Source: Streptomyces fulvoviolaceus (GTDB lineage: Bacteria; Actinomycetota; Actinomycetes; Streptomycetales; Streptomycetaceae). From it: a stretch of 23,105 nt of DNA. Both the position numbers and the translations under genes were made by a program. The stretch spans positions 1 to 23,105 of the forward strand of contig NZ_JOEY01000090.1 in assembly GCF_000718165.1 (NCBI RefSeq). The letters run 5' to 3'. Under the pieces are notes generated by a model. It was not told where the DNA came from. It did not search any database and saw nothing but the letters and a program-made list of their open reading frames with translations. Positions 1 through 8,125 of the stretch are shown here, piece after piece. The stretch's first letter is position 1, and every line of letters starts with the position of its first letter.

Positions 1-71
1 CGGGACGACAGCACTCAGCCGTCGGCCGGGAGCCTCAGCACTCACTCACACACGCCAGAACGCACTCCTGC

Positions 72-791
72 TCAGTCAAACCCCAGCAGTTCTCCACCCT
101 TGAGCCGGGTCAGGTCAGCAGCCAGGAACAGGCCGTGTAGGGAGTCGCCTCCTACGGCCGCACGCCGATTAGACCGGTCCGAGGAGTGCCGCTCCGGTGT
201 CGGCCGGCGCGCCGCCGGCCACGAGCACGCGGGGATCGGCCTCGTTGCGCACCGGGCGAGCGCGAGGTCAATCCGGGTACGGGTCGCACGCCGCAGTGTC
301 GACGTCGGCCGCGCCGCCAAGAGCGAGGGGGCGGCGTCGTAGTCCGCGAGCACGGCGCCGATCGAGGCCTCACGGTCGGCTGGCACCCGGTGCCGCCTCA
401 CTGGCAGCGCGCCGGTCCTAGTCGATGGCGATGCGCCCGAACTCGCGGGACCGTTCGCACGTGTCGCGGTGCAACGAGCCGCCCACCACGAGCACGCTGC
501 CGGCGGCGTGCGACAGCCCCAGGCAGAGCACATCCTGACCGTTGGCCACCGCGCTCCCCATCGGTTCGGCGAGCGCGACACGCAGGGTTTTGTCCGTCCT
601 ACAGCACCGGCCGCGAAACGCTGGCCCAGCAGTCCGGACAGCCGGTCGTGGCACCGTGCGTGCATATACGTGCCCGCCGCTAGCCCCCGGGCAGGCAAGC
701 GGCGCTTACGCGCCACGTCAAGGACGAGTTCCGCGTACCCGCGCCGGAGCCGTGCCAGAGGGCCGCTGCGATACCGATTGCCGCACGGCAT
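72..791 (-). pseudogene. Possible decayed gene of unknown family
   Basis: The minus strand has coding-like stretches in more than one frame. One frame contains a YAELVLDVARK segment near 690-740. A second frame, at about 421-600, reads QDVLCLGLSHAAG followed by VLVVGGSLHRDT and stops at a TAG near 421. The first frame then continues toward 72. Coding character that switches frame and is interrupted by stops suggests a frameshifted gene rather than an intact one. I do not recognise the family. A resemblance to RpiB/LacAB sugar isomerases was considered but is too weak to use. It could also be a chance open frame in GC-rich DNA. Confidence 0.25.
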
Positions 792-1691
792 ACCCGGCGG
801 TCAGCGTTTTTGTTGATAGCGCGGAGAATCAAGAAATCGGCCGAGTTCCGTCGCGCGCGGAGACACCTGAAGTCAACGCGGAGTCGCCACGGGGTGGGGT
901 CGTGAGGGCGGGCCTGCCCCATTCCCGGACGTCGCGCAAGGGGTCGTACGCCACATATTCATGTCACATGCCATCCATGCTACGACGCGATTTCCGATCG
1001 CTTCCGGCCGCGCGTGGCGCTCGCTACTGTGACGACACCGGAGCCGCCTATGCGGCCCCGCTCGCACCGGCCTCGCGGTCGGTTGAGCGGGGGTCCCCAG
1101 AGCCGAAGGAACGCCGCATGACCACCATCACGTCCGAGCCGGGCCGCCGCGGCGGCATGCTCGCCGTGCGGTGCGTGCCGGTCCGGTCCGATGGCAGGCG
1201 GCGGCCCGTTGCCTCCCCCGACGGCCGCCGCCATGACGCGGGACCGTCCATGAGCGCTCTCGGCGGTTCGATGCCCACGCCGACCGGCTGCAAGAAGGCT
1301 TCCACGGTGATGTACACGGGCCGGCCGTGCCGCCCCGCTCACGCGACGCCCAGCGCCCGTACGTTGCTGAGAAACGGATCCCGCCCGGGGCCGGTTCTCG
1401 GCTTCGTGCGTCACGCCTGACACGGCATCACCGCACCCTTCACCTCCGCCACCCCCGGCCGCCCCTCGCCTTCTCCGGCGACGATCGCGGCCCGCGCGCA
1501 TCCGCCGAACACGGCGTCCCGGCTTTCCGCCGGTGACGGGGCCGGTGGCAGGACTGGTGACAAACCGTCGGTGAGCTGTCCCGTGACACCCACAACCCCC
1601 TACCGAGCAGTGTCGCGCGCTCGCCCGCCCAGGGTGCTCGCCCGCCACGACGACTCAGACCACGACCTCCGACCGCAAGGGATGAGAAGCG
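792..1691. other. Intergenic stretch without a recognisable gene
   Basis: About 900 bp upstream of the SnoaL array with no domain I can recognise in either direction. One ORF candidate of about 100 codons starts at ATG 1118, with a GAAGGA ribosome-binding-like sequence 7 nt upstream, and ends at 1420. Its translation is low-complexity and unfamiliar, so I do not call it a gene. Promoter elements for the downstream array should lie in roughly 1540-1690, but I could not fix a convincing -35/-10 pair. Confidence 0.4.
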
Positions 1692-2390
1692 TTGGACGAC
1701 CACGACACCGTCACACCCGATCTGGAGAGGGAACTCCAGCGTCTGGAGGACGTCCAGGCGATCCACAACCTCGTGGGCCGGCGCGCGTACCTGCACTCGG
1801 CCGGTCTCAACGACCGCGAGCTCCTGGAGTGCTGGGCGACGGACGCCCCCGGCGTCTCCTTCGAGGCCGAGGACTGGGGCGTGTGGGACGGCTGGGACCA
1901 CATCTGGAACGCGTACGTGGAGAAGAACCCCTTCCCCGCAGGCACCCCGGGCCTGCTCATCGAGCACACGCTGACGACGCCCGTCATCGAGGTGGCGGGT
2001 GACGGCCTGACCGCCAAGGGGGTGTGGATCTCCCCGGGGCACGAGACCTTCCCGCTGCCGGACGCCCTTCCCGCCGCCCACTGGTCGTGGGGCCGCTACG
2101 GCGTCGACTTCCTCAAGGAGGACGGCGACTGGCGGATCTGGCACCTCCACGTCTACACCACCTTCCGCACCCCGTACGACCAGGACTGGGTCGACTCCTC
2201 GGTCAACCGCCCCGCCCATTTCCCGAAGGAGGGCGAGGTCGTTCCCGGCATGCCGGTGGTGGACCGGCCGGTGACCTTCAACCAGCCGTACACGCTCGAC
2301 GCGGTCCGCGTCCTGCAGCCCCCGCCGCCCGAACCGTACGGGACCTGGCAGGAGACCACCGGCTACACCGACCCGCCGAAGGAGGCCTGA
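1692..2390 (+). CDS. SnoaL-like (NTF2-fold) protein, copy 1, short type A
   Basis: A 232-residue protein with a SnoaL_4/NTF2-like fold and no signal peptide or membrane segment, so probably cytoplasmic. Visible elements are an N-terminal helix with IHNLVGRR (about residues 24-31), the DWGVWDG strand region, His92 in LIEHTLTTPVIEV, the KGVWISPGHETFP motif, a HWSWGRYGVDF strand, and W147-x2-W150-H151-x-H153-x-Y155. A C-terminal extension ends in the PEPYGTWQETTGYTD tail shared by the paralogues. Characterised SnoaL-fold enzymes include polyketide cyclases and dehydratases such as BaiE and scytalone dehydratase. A dehydratase, isomerase or hydratase role is therefore inferred, with an unknown substrate. 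The start is TTG 1692 after a weak GGGATGAGAAG site; ATG 1682 is out of frame. It is the first gene of the four-copy array and lies 1 nt from copy 2. Confidence 0.85.
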   Translation: MDDHDTVTPDLERELQRLEDVQAIHNLVGRRAYLHSAGLNDRELLECWATDAPGVSFEAEDWGVWDGWDHIWNAYVEKNPFPAGTPGLLIEHTLTTPVIEVAGDGLTAKGVWISPGHETFPLPDALPAAHWSWGRYGVDFLKEDGDWRIWHLHVYTTFRTPYDQDWVDSSVNRPAHFPKEGEVVPGMPVVDRPVTFNQPYTLDAVRVLQPPPPEPYGTWQETTGYTDPPKEA

Positions 2391-2391
2391 G

Positions 2392-3114
2392 ATGACGACG
2401 TCGACCGAGACCCCGACGACCCTGACCAGGGTCCAGCGACTGCACCGGATCAAGGCGGTGCACGAGATCCACAACCTCATCGGCCGCCATGCCTTCTTCA
2501 ACGCGGCCGGCCACTACGACGACCTCATCGGCGCCTTCGCCCGCCACACGCCCGGCGTGACCGTCGAGCTGGCCGACTGGGGCGTGTACAAGGGGCTGGA
2601 CGGCGCCCGCGCCGCGCTGGTGGGGCCGCTGCTGGAGATGGCCCGCCGCAACGGCGAGGGCATGCGGGCCGCGTACCCGGAGCTGGACGTCCGGGACGAC
2701 CGTGCCGGGATGCTGCTGGAGAGCGCGTTCACGACCCCGGTCATCCAGGTCGCCGAGGACGGCGGCTCGGCCCGCGGCGTGTGGATGGTGATGGCCGCGC
2801 AGACGGGCTTCAACCCCGACGCGGGACGGCCCGAGGCCGGCTGGGCGTGGGTGCACTACGCGGTCGACTTCGTCCACGAGGAGGACGGCGCCTGGCGGAT
2901 CCTGCGTCTGCGGGTCGTACCCCGCTTCCGTACCGCCTACGGCAGCAGCTGGGTCGAGAGTTCGCTGCGCGAGCAGGCGCCGCCACCGCTGACCACGACG
3001 TCCGACCGGCCGCCCACCGCGCCCCTCAACGACTACTCCGTCACCCGCGTGCCGACGTACGACCCCATCCCCCCGGAGCCGTACCGCACTCTCGACGACC
3101 TCCCGCCCCTGTAA
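2392..3114 (+). CDS. SnoaL-like (NTF2-fold) protein, copy 2, long type B, active-site-poor
   Basis: A 240-residue paralogue of copy 1. It keeps the N-terminal HEIHNLIGRH motif, ADWGVYKG, TTPVIQV and the RTAYGSSWVESS segment. Like copy 4 it carries an extra helical insert with a YPELD..DD signature (residues 95-103), which the short copies lack. The conserved His before TTPVI is Ser111 here. The W-x2-W-H-x-H-x-Y block has become W168-R-I-L-R-L-R-V-V, losing one Trp, both His and the Tyr. The C-terminal tail keeps PPEPYRTLDD but is cut short of the usual ET.SYTD end. A perfect AAGGAGG Shine-Dalgarno lies inside the last codons of copy 1, 5-6 nt before ATG 2392, implying tight coupling. The likely role is a structural or regulatory partner of a type A copy, or an enzyme with altered chemistry. 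Confidence 0.82.
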   Translation: MTTSTETPTTLTRVQRLHRIKAVHEIHNLIGRHAFFNAAGHYDDLIGAFARHTPGVTVELADWGVYKGLDGARAALVGPLLEMARRNGEGMRAAYPELDVRDDRAGMLLESAFTTPVIQVAEDGGSARGVWMVMAAQTGFNPDAGRPEAGWAWVHYAVDFVHEEDGAWRILRLRVVPRFRTAYGSSWVESSLREQAPPPLTTTSDRPPTAPLNDYSVTRVPTYDPIPPEPYRTLDDLPPL

Positions 3115-3124
3115 AGGACCCCGC

Positions 3125-3802
3125 ATGGCACAGGACCAGGACGACTTCGACAGGCGGCTGCGACGTCTGGAGGACATCCATGAGATCAACAACCTCATGG
3201 GCATGCACGAATACCTGCACGCCGCGGGCCGCAACGGCGAGGAGTTCGAGAAGCTCTTCGCCAAGGACGCGCCCGGCCTGACCTTCGAGCCCGAGGACTG
3301 GGGCGTCTTCGAGGGCGCGGAGACCGTCAAGGGCTGCTACGTCGACGGAGCGCCGCCGGAGGTCCCGGGGCTCATGACCGAGCACGCCGCCACCACCCCC
3401 GTGATCGAGATCGCCGAGGACGGCCTGACCGCCAAGGGCGTGTGGATCTCCCCGGGCCACGAGACCTTTCCCATGCCGGACGGTCCGCCCATCGCCCACT
3501 GGTCATGGGGCCGCTACGGCATCGACTTCGTCAAGGAGGGCGGCGCGTGGAAGTTCTGGCACTTCCACATCTACACCACCTTCCGCACGCCCTATCACCA
3601 GAGCTGGGTCGAGTCCTCGATCGACCGGCCGCCCTACTTCCCCGAACCCGGGCAGCTCATGGAGGGCATGACGCCCCCGTCGCGTCCGGTCACCTTCAAC
3701 CAGCCCTACCACGTCGACACGGCCCAGCAGCCGGCGCCGGCCCCGCCCGTGCCGTACCGGACGTTCGACGAGACCTGGTCGTACACCGACCAGCCCACCT
3801 GA
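3125..3802 (+). CDS. SnoaL-like (NTF2-fold) protein, copy 3, short type A
   Basis: A 225-residue paralogue closest in layout to copy 1. It shows HEINNLMGMHEYLHAAG near residues 19-35, EPEDWGVFEG, His87 in TEHAATTPVIEI, KGVWISPGHETFP, HWSWGRYGIDF, and W142-x2-W145-H146-x-H148-x-Y150 followed by TTFRTPY. The tail ends PPVPYRTFDETWSYTD. The putative catalytic His and aromatic residues are all present, so this is probably an active enzyme of the set. ATG 3125 lies 10 nt after the copy 2 stop, with AAAGGA just upstream. Substrate and reaction are unknown; dehydration or cyclisation-type chemistry is inferred from the fold family only. Confidence 0.85.
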   Translation: MAQDQDDFDRRLRRLEDIHEINNLMGMHEYLHAAGRNGEEFEKLFAKDAPGLTFEPEDWGVFEGAETVKGCYVDGAPPEVPGLMTEHAATTPVIEIAEDGLTAKGVWISPGHETFPMPDGPPIAHWSWGRYGIDFVKEGGAWKFWHFHIYTTFRTPYHQSWVESSIDRPPYFPEPGQLMEGMTPPSRPVTFNQPYHVDTAQQPAPAPPVPYRTFDETWSYTDQPT

Positions 3803-3828
3803 CCCTCCACCTCAACGAGGAGCCGTAC

Positions 3829-4551
3829 ATGAGTGACAACGCGGAACTGACCACCGAGCAGAAGCTCCAGAAGGTCCTGGACATCCACGAGGTCCAGAAC
3901 GTGATGAGCCGACACGCCTACTACCACGGGCTCGGCAAGAACGCCGAGGAGCTGGAGGCGATCTGGGTCAAGGAGACCCCGGAGCCCACCTTCGCGCAGA
4001 ACCAGGGTTACTTCGTCGGATACGAGTCCATCAACTACTACTACGGCGAGCTGTGCCGCAAGATGCAGCGGGCCAACCTCGATCTGCTCCGCAAGAACTA
4101 CCCCGAGCTTGACGAATCGGACGACAACCTGGGCGTCGGCACTCTGATCATGCACCCGCTGACGACTTCGATCATCGAGATCGCAGACGACGGGAAGACG
4201 GCCAAGGGCATGTGGTACTCCCCGGGCCAGGTCACCGAGATCATGCCGCCCGACCACAAGCCCATCGCGCACTGGATCTGGGAGAAGTACGGCGTCGACT
4301 TCATCCGCGAGAACGGCCTCTGGAAGATCTGGCACATGCACGTCTACACGGACTTCTTCACTCCGGTCGGCGAGAGCTGGGCGGACCTGACCGCCGACGC
4401 GCCGATGGGTGTCGGCGGCCCCCCGGTGGAAATGCCGCGCCCGGACATCGAGGAGGAGACCTACAAGGTCTACAGCCACACCCAGCTGCCGCAGGACCTG
4501 CCGCGCATGCCCGAGCCCTACCGGACCTTCAGCGAGACCTTCAGCTACTGA
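3829..4551 (+). CDS. SnoaL-like (NTF2-fold) protein, copy 4, long type B
   Basis: A 240-residue paralogue, the same length as copy 2 and sharing its YPELDESDD insert. Unlike copy 2 it keeps the putative active-site set: His109 in IMHPLTTSIIEI and W165-x2-W168-H169-x-H171-x-Y173. Its N-terminus reads HEVQNVMSRHAYYHGLG. KGMWYSPGQVTE replaces the KGVWISPGHET of type A, and the tail ends MPEPYRTFSETFSY without the final TD. ATG 3829 follows ACGAGGAG and lies 26 nt after the copy 3 stop. It is the last intact member of the array. My recollection is that similar array-encoded proteins beside FAD_binding_2 enzymes occur in anaerobic Gram-positive bacteria; I cannot verify this here. Confidence 0.85.
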   Translation: MSDNAELTTEQKLQKVLDIHEVQNVMSRHAYYHGLGKNAEELEAIWVKETPEPTFAQNQGYFVGYESINYYYGELCRKMQRANLDLLRKNYPELDESDDNLGVGTLIMHPLTTSIIEIADDGKTAKGMWYSPGQVTEIMPPDHKPIAHWIWEKYGVDFIRENGLWKIWHMHVYTDFFTPVGESWADLTADAPMGVGGPPVEMPRPDIEEETYKVYSHTQLPQDLPRMPEPYRTFSETFSY

Positions 4552-4592
4552 CAGCACATCAGGCGCCGACAGCAACGGACGACGGGAACCGG

Positions 4593-4700
4593 TAGCACCT
4601 GCCGGACCGGGTCCACTTCAACGAGCCGGCGCCGCGGGAGCCGCAGCACACCTTCGACGAGGTGTCGGACGCCCACCGACCGCCCGCCGCTCCGGTGACC
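4593..4700 (+). pseudogene. Remnant C-terminal tail of a lost SnoaL paralogue
   Basis: Immediately after an in-frame TAG (4593-4595), the plus strand reads LPDRVHFNEP, then APREPQHTFDEVSDAHRPP. This matches the end of copy 3 (RPVTFNQP ... PPVPYRTFDETWSYTDQP) in order, spacing and key residues. No start codon or upstream domain belongs to it: the copy 4 stop is only 42 nt before. I read it as the last 35 or so codons of a type A paralogue left behind after a deletion that fused it to the end of copy 4. Confidence 0.6.
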
Positions 4701-4743
4701 GCCGCCCAGGACGCCGTGTCCTGGGTGGCCGTCCACCGGACGG
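4701..4743 (+). terminator. Two consecutive stem-loops between SnoaL array and korA
   Basis: The first hairpin pairs 4701-4711 with 4719-4729. It has 11 bp including one G-U pair, with a core of CCCAGGA/TCCTGGG and a 7-nt loop. The second hairpin, CCGTCC-ACC-GGACGG, spans 4729-4743, so the two share one base and may be alternative. There is no T-tract, which is common for streptomycete terminators. It could end or attenuate the SnoaL transcript, or act as a processing or stability element before korAB. Confidence 0.5.
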
Positions 4744-4854
4744 CATCCCGCCTCGCTCCCTATTCCCGCACGTACCGGAGGCCTTCGTGTCCCATCTGCC
4801 TGCCACGCAGAACCGCCGTGCCCCGCTCACCTGCAGCGGGCCAGGAGGACTGCT

Positions 4855-6726
4855 GTGACCTCACCAACCGTCCCGCGTCCTCCCGTGCGCCTGGAGCGCG
4901 TCGTCATCCGCTTCGCCGGCGACTCCGGCGACGGCATGCAACTCGCGGGCGACCGGCTGTCCGCCGACAGTGCCGCATTCGGCAACGACCTGGCGACCCG
5001 CCCGGACTTCCCTGCCGAGATCCGCGCCCCCCAGGGCACGGTGCCGGGTGTCTCCTCGTTCCAGGTGCACTTCGCCGACTACGACATCCTCACCCCCGGC
5101 GACCGCCCCGACGTGCTCGTCGCCATGAACCCGGCGGCCCTCAAGGCCAACGCCGCTGACATGCCGCCCGGCGCGACCGTGATCGTCAACACCGATGAGT
5201 TCACCCGCCGCAACCTGCAGCGCGCGGACTATGCGACGTCACCGCTGGAGGACGAGACACTGAGCGGGCACGTCGTGCACCAGGTGCCCATGAGCAGCCT
5301 GACGCGTGGCGCGCTCGCCGACAGCGGCGTGTCCCGCAAGGACGCGGAGCGGGCGAAGAACATGTTCGCCCTCGGCCTGATCGCCTGGATGTACGGCCGC
5401 CCCACCGATGGCACGGAGACCTTCCTGCGGCGGAAGTTCGCCGCCCGCCCGGAGATCGCCGAGGCCAACGTCACCGCCTTCCGGGCAGGCTGGAACTACG
5501 GCGAGACCACGGAGGCGTTCGCCACCACCTACGAGATCGCCCCCGCCAGTCTGCCGCCCGGCACGTACCGGCAGATCACCGGCAACACGGCCCTCGCTCT
5601 CGGGCTGACCGCCGCCGGGCAGCGAGCGGGCCTTCCCGTGCTGCTCGGCAGCTACCCGATCACCCCGGCCTCCGATATCCTCCACGAACTCGCCCGGCAC
5701 AAGGAATTCGGCGTCCTCACCCTCCAGGCGGAGGACGAGATCGCCGGGATCGGCGCCGCCCTCGGCGCGGCCTTCGGCGGGGCGCTGGGGGTCACCTCCA
5801 CCTCCGGTCCTGGGCTCGCCCTGAAGAGCGAGATCCTCGGGCTGGCGGTGATGACCGAGCTGCCACTGGTCGTGATCGACGTCCAGCGCGGCGGCCCGTC
5901 CACCGGGCTCCCCACCAAGACCGAGCAGTCCGACCTGCTGCAGGCCATGCACGGCCGCAACGGTGAGGCCCCGCTGCCCGTCATCGCTCCGCGCTCGCCC
6001 GGCGACTGCTTCGACGCCGCCCTGGAAGCGGCCCGGATCGCGCTCGCCTACCGCACCCCGGTCCTGCTCCTGTCGGACGGAGCGCTGGCGAACGGCTCCG
6101 AACCGTGGCTGGTCCCGGAGCCCGACGATCTGCCGGACCTGCGCGTGGAATTCGCGACCGAGCCCAACTCCCCAGACGGTTCAGGGGCGTTCTGGCCGTA
6201 TGTGCGCGATGAGAGCACCCTCGCCCGACCATGGGCGATCCCGGGCACGCCAGGCCTGGAGCATCGCATCGGCGGCCTGGAGAAGTCCGACGGCCCAGGA
6301 GGGATCTCCTACGACTCGGCCAACCACGAGCGCATGGTCCGGCTGCGCCAGGCGAAGATCGACGGCATAGACGTGCCCGACATCGAGGTCGACGACCCCG
6401 ACGGGCGGGCGGACGTTCTGGTGCTCGGCTGGGGTTCGACGTACGGGCCGATCGGTGCGGCCTGCCGCCGGGTGCGGGCCCGCGGACTGCCCGTGGCCCG
6501 GACCCATCTGCGGCATCTGCGGCCCTTCCCGGGCAATCTCGGCGCGGTTCTGCAGGCCTACCGGCAGGTGGTGGTGCCCGAGATGAACCTCGGCCAGCTC
6601 GCCGGGCTCCTGCGTGCCGCGTACGGAGTGGACGTGGTCAGCCATTCGAAGGTCACCGGCCAGCCCTTCGGAGCCGAGGAACTCGCCGACGCCCTCGTAT
6701 CCGTGATCAAAGGAGAATCGGCATGA
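4855..6726 (+). CDS. korA: 2-oxoacid:ferredoxin oxidoreductase, alpha subunit (gamma-alpha fusion)
   Basis: A 623-residue subunit of 2-oxoglutarate (2-oxoacid):ferredoxin oxidoreductase, the CoA- and TPP-dependent enzyme that decarboxylates a 2-oxoacid to an acyl-CoA and reduces ferredoxin. The gamma (POR) domain comes first, with RFAGDSGDGMQLAGDRL near residues 17-33 and PAEIRAPQGTVPGVSSFQ. The pyrimidine-binding alpha domain follows, with GSYPITPASDILHEL, QAEDEIAGIGAALGAAFGG and QRGGPSTGLPTKTEQ. The C-terminal domain has GWGSTYGPI and VVPEMNLGQL. The arrangement matches Streptomyces KorA, with a slightly shorter N-terminus. Start GTG 4855 has AGGAGG 6 nt upstream. The stop overlaps korB by 4 bp (ATGA). 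Streptomyces normally carry a housekeeping korAB elsewhere, so this is probably an extra, pathway-dedicated copy; 2-oxoglutarate itself is not proven as substrate. Confidence 0.95.
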   Translation: MTSPTVPRPPVRLERVVIRFAGDSGDGMQLAGDRLSADSAAFGNDLATRPDFPAEIRAPQGTVPGVSSFQVHFADYDILTPGDRPDVLVAMNPAALKANAADMPPGATVIVNTDEFTRRNLQRADYATSPLEDETLSGHVVHQVPMSSLTRGALADSGVSRKDAERAKNMFALGLIAWMYGRPTDGTETFLRRKFAARPEIAEANVTAFRAGWNYGETTEAFATTYEIAPASLPPGTYRQITGNTALALGLTAAGQRAGLPVLLGSYPITPASDILHELARHKEFGVLTLQAEDEIAGIGAALGAAFGGALGVTSTSGPGLALKSEILGLAVMTELPLVVIDVQRGGPSTGLPTKTEQSDLLQAMHGRNGEAPLPVIAPRSPGDCFDAALEAARIALAYRTPVLLLSDGALANGSEPWLVPEPDDLPDLRVEFATEPNSPDGSGAFWPYVRDESTLARPWAIPGTPGLEHRIGGLEKSDGPGGISYDSANHERMVRLRQAKIDGIDVPDIEVDDPDGRADVLVLGWGSTYGPIGAACRRVRARGLPVARTHLRHLRPFPGNLGAVLQAYRQVVVPEMNLGQLAGLLRAAYGVDVVSHSKVTGQPFGAEELADALVSVIKGESA

Positions 6727-7808
6727 GCACGACCGAGCTCGGCATGCCGGGCAGCCACGGCCTGGCTGACGTGCCCTTGGCCGAGGGACCGCAGACCGCC
6801 AAGGACTACCGATCGGACCAGGAAGTCCGCTGGTGCCCCGGCTGCGGGGACTACGCCGTACTGGCCGCCGTCCAGTCCTTCCTGCCCGATCTCGGACTGC
6901 GCCGCGAGAACATCGTCTTCATCTCGGGCATCGGCTGCTCGTCCCGCTTCCCGTACTACCTCGACACCTACGGAATACACTCCGTGCACGGGCGCGCCCC
7001 CACCCTCGCCACCGGCCTCGCCGTCACCCGCCCGGATCTCAGCGTCTGGGTGGTCACCGGTGACGGCGACGCGCTGTCCATCGGGGGAAACCACCTCATC
7101 CACGCCCTGCGGCGCAACGTCAACCTGAAGATCCTGCTCTTCAACAACCGGATCTACGGACTGACCAAGGGCCAGTACTCTCCCACCTCGGAACCCGGGA
7201 AGGTCACCAAGTCGACCCCACTGGGCTCGGTCGACCACCCTTTCAACCCGGTCTCGCTCGCCCTCGGCGCGGAGGCGACCTTCGTGGCACGAGCCCTGGA
7301 CTCCGACCGCGCGCAGCTCACCGAGGTGCTACGGGCGGCGGCCGATCACCGGGGGACGGCCCTGGTGGAGATCTACCAGAACTGTCCGGTCTTCAACGAC
7401 GGCGCCTTCGACGCCGTGAAGGATCCCCGGGAGCGCGTCCAACGGATCATCCCGCTGCGCGATGGGGAGCCGGTGCGTTTCGGGGCCGAGGGAGAGTACG
7501 GCGTCACGCGCGACCCCCGTACCGGCGGACTGCGTGTGGCCCCGGTCGCCGAGACGGGCGAGGACGCTCTGGTCGTGCACGACGCCGCGGCCGGCGACCC
7601 CACGCAGGCGTTCGCCCTGTCCCGGCTGGACAGCGGGGACCACGGCCCCGTCGTGCCCGTCGGGGTGTTCCGGGCGGCTCGGCGTCCCACCTACGACGAC
7701 CTGGTACGGCAGCAGGCGGGCCGGAGCGGGGGCGACAGCACCCTGCGGGACCTGCTGCGAGGCCGCGACGCCTGGACCGTGGAACCGCATCGGAGGAATA
7801 CCCCATGA
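6723..7808 (+). CDS. korB: 2-oxoacid:ferredoxin oxidoreductase, beta subunit
   Basis: A 361-residue TPP- and Fe-S-binding partner of KorA. Residues W37-C38-P-G-C41-G, the Cys in [11 protein letters not shown] and the Cys in YQNCPVFND provide the expected four ligands of the [4Fe-4S] cluster. The TPP/Mg motif is G113-D-G-D116 through N141-N142 ([19 protein letters not shown]). The [17 protein letters not shown] and EIYQNCPVF segments are typical of the actinobacterial KGOR class, which shows good oxygen tolerance in mycobacteria. AAAGGAG precedes ATG 6723, which overlaps the korA stop. The 3' end overlaps the ferredoxin gene by 4 bp, indicating a single translation-coupled unit with its own electron acceptor. 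Residues after about 250 form the usual C-terminal extension. Confidence 0.95.
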   Translation: MSTTELGMPGSHGLADVPLAEGPQTAKDYRSDQEVRWCPGCGDYAVLAAVQSFLPDLGLRRENIVFISGIGCSSRFPYYLDTYGIHSVHGRAPTLATGLAVTRPDLSVWVVTGDGDALSIGGNHLIHALRRNVNLKILLFNNRIYGLTKGQYSPTSEPGKVTKSTPLGSVDHPFNPVSLALGAEATFVARALDSDRAQLTEVLRAAADHRGTALVEIYQNCPVFNDGAFDAVKDPRERVQRIIPLRDGEPVRFGAEGEYGVTRDPRTGGLRVAPVAETGEDALVVHDAAAGDPTQAFALSRLDSGDHGPVVPVGVFRAARRPTYDDLVRQQAGRSGGDSTLRDLLRGRDAWTVEPHRRNTP

Positions 7809-8125
7809 CGTATGTGATCGCACAGCCCTGCGTGGACGTGAAGGACCGGGCATGCGTGGAGGAATGCCCCGTGGACTGCATCTACGAGGGTGAGCGCATG
7901 CTCTATATCCACCCGGAGGAATGCGTCGACTGCGGCGCCTGCGAACCCGTGTGCCCGGTCGAGGCGATCTTCTATGCCGAGGACGTGCCGCCCGAGTGGG
8001 CCGCCTTCACCGACGCCGGCGAGGTCTTCTTCACCACCCTCGGCTCTCCAGGAGGTGCCGCCGGGACCGGTCCGATATCGGCGGACGCCCCGCTCGTCGC
8101 CGAGTTTCCAGCACCCGCCCATTGA
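7805..8125 (+). CDS. fdxA: Seven-iron (3Fe-4S/4Fe-4S) ferredoxin
   Basis: A 106-residue FdxA-type ferredoxin, presumably the electron acceptor for KorAB. The first half has C9-x7-C17-x3-C21-P, the spacing of a [3Fe-4S] site, plus the extra Cys25 seen in this family. The second half has C40-x2-C43-x2-C46-x3-C50-P for the [4Fe-4S] site. The [17 protein letters not shown] segment is characteristic of actinobacterial FdxA. The tail after residue 75 is Gly/Ala/Pro-rich. ATG 7805 has GGAGG upstream and overlaps the korB stop by 4 bp. It closes the kor block; 234 bp separate it from the transporter genes. Confidence 0.93.
   Translation: MTYVIAQPCVDVKDRACVEECPVDCIYEGERMLYIHPEECVDCGACEPVCPVEAIFYAEDVPPEWAAFTDAGEVFFTTLGSPGGAAGTGPISADAPLVAEFPAPAH

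Noticed and set aside
421..791. RpiB/LacAB-type sugar isomerase pseudogene
   Set aside because: Only scattered short similarities (RCHD, DVLCLG) in different frames; not enough to name a family.
1118..1420. ORF of about 100 codons with an upstream GAAGGA
   Set aside because: Low-complexity, unfamiliar translation in GC-rich DNA; a ribosome-binding-like sequence alone is not enough.
2278..3330. Long minus-strand open frame across SnoaL copies 1-3
   Set aside because: It is antisense to paralogous genes with strong conserved motifs. Similar shadows recur over each copy because the sense sequences are related.
3442..3828. Upstream extension of the copy 4 reading frame
   Set aside because: It is out of frame over copy 3, while ATG 3829 has a proper ribosome-binding site and paralogue-like N-terminus.
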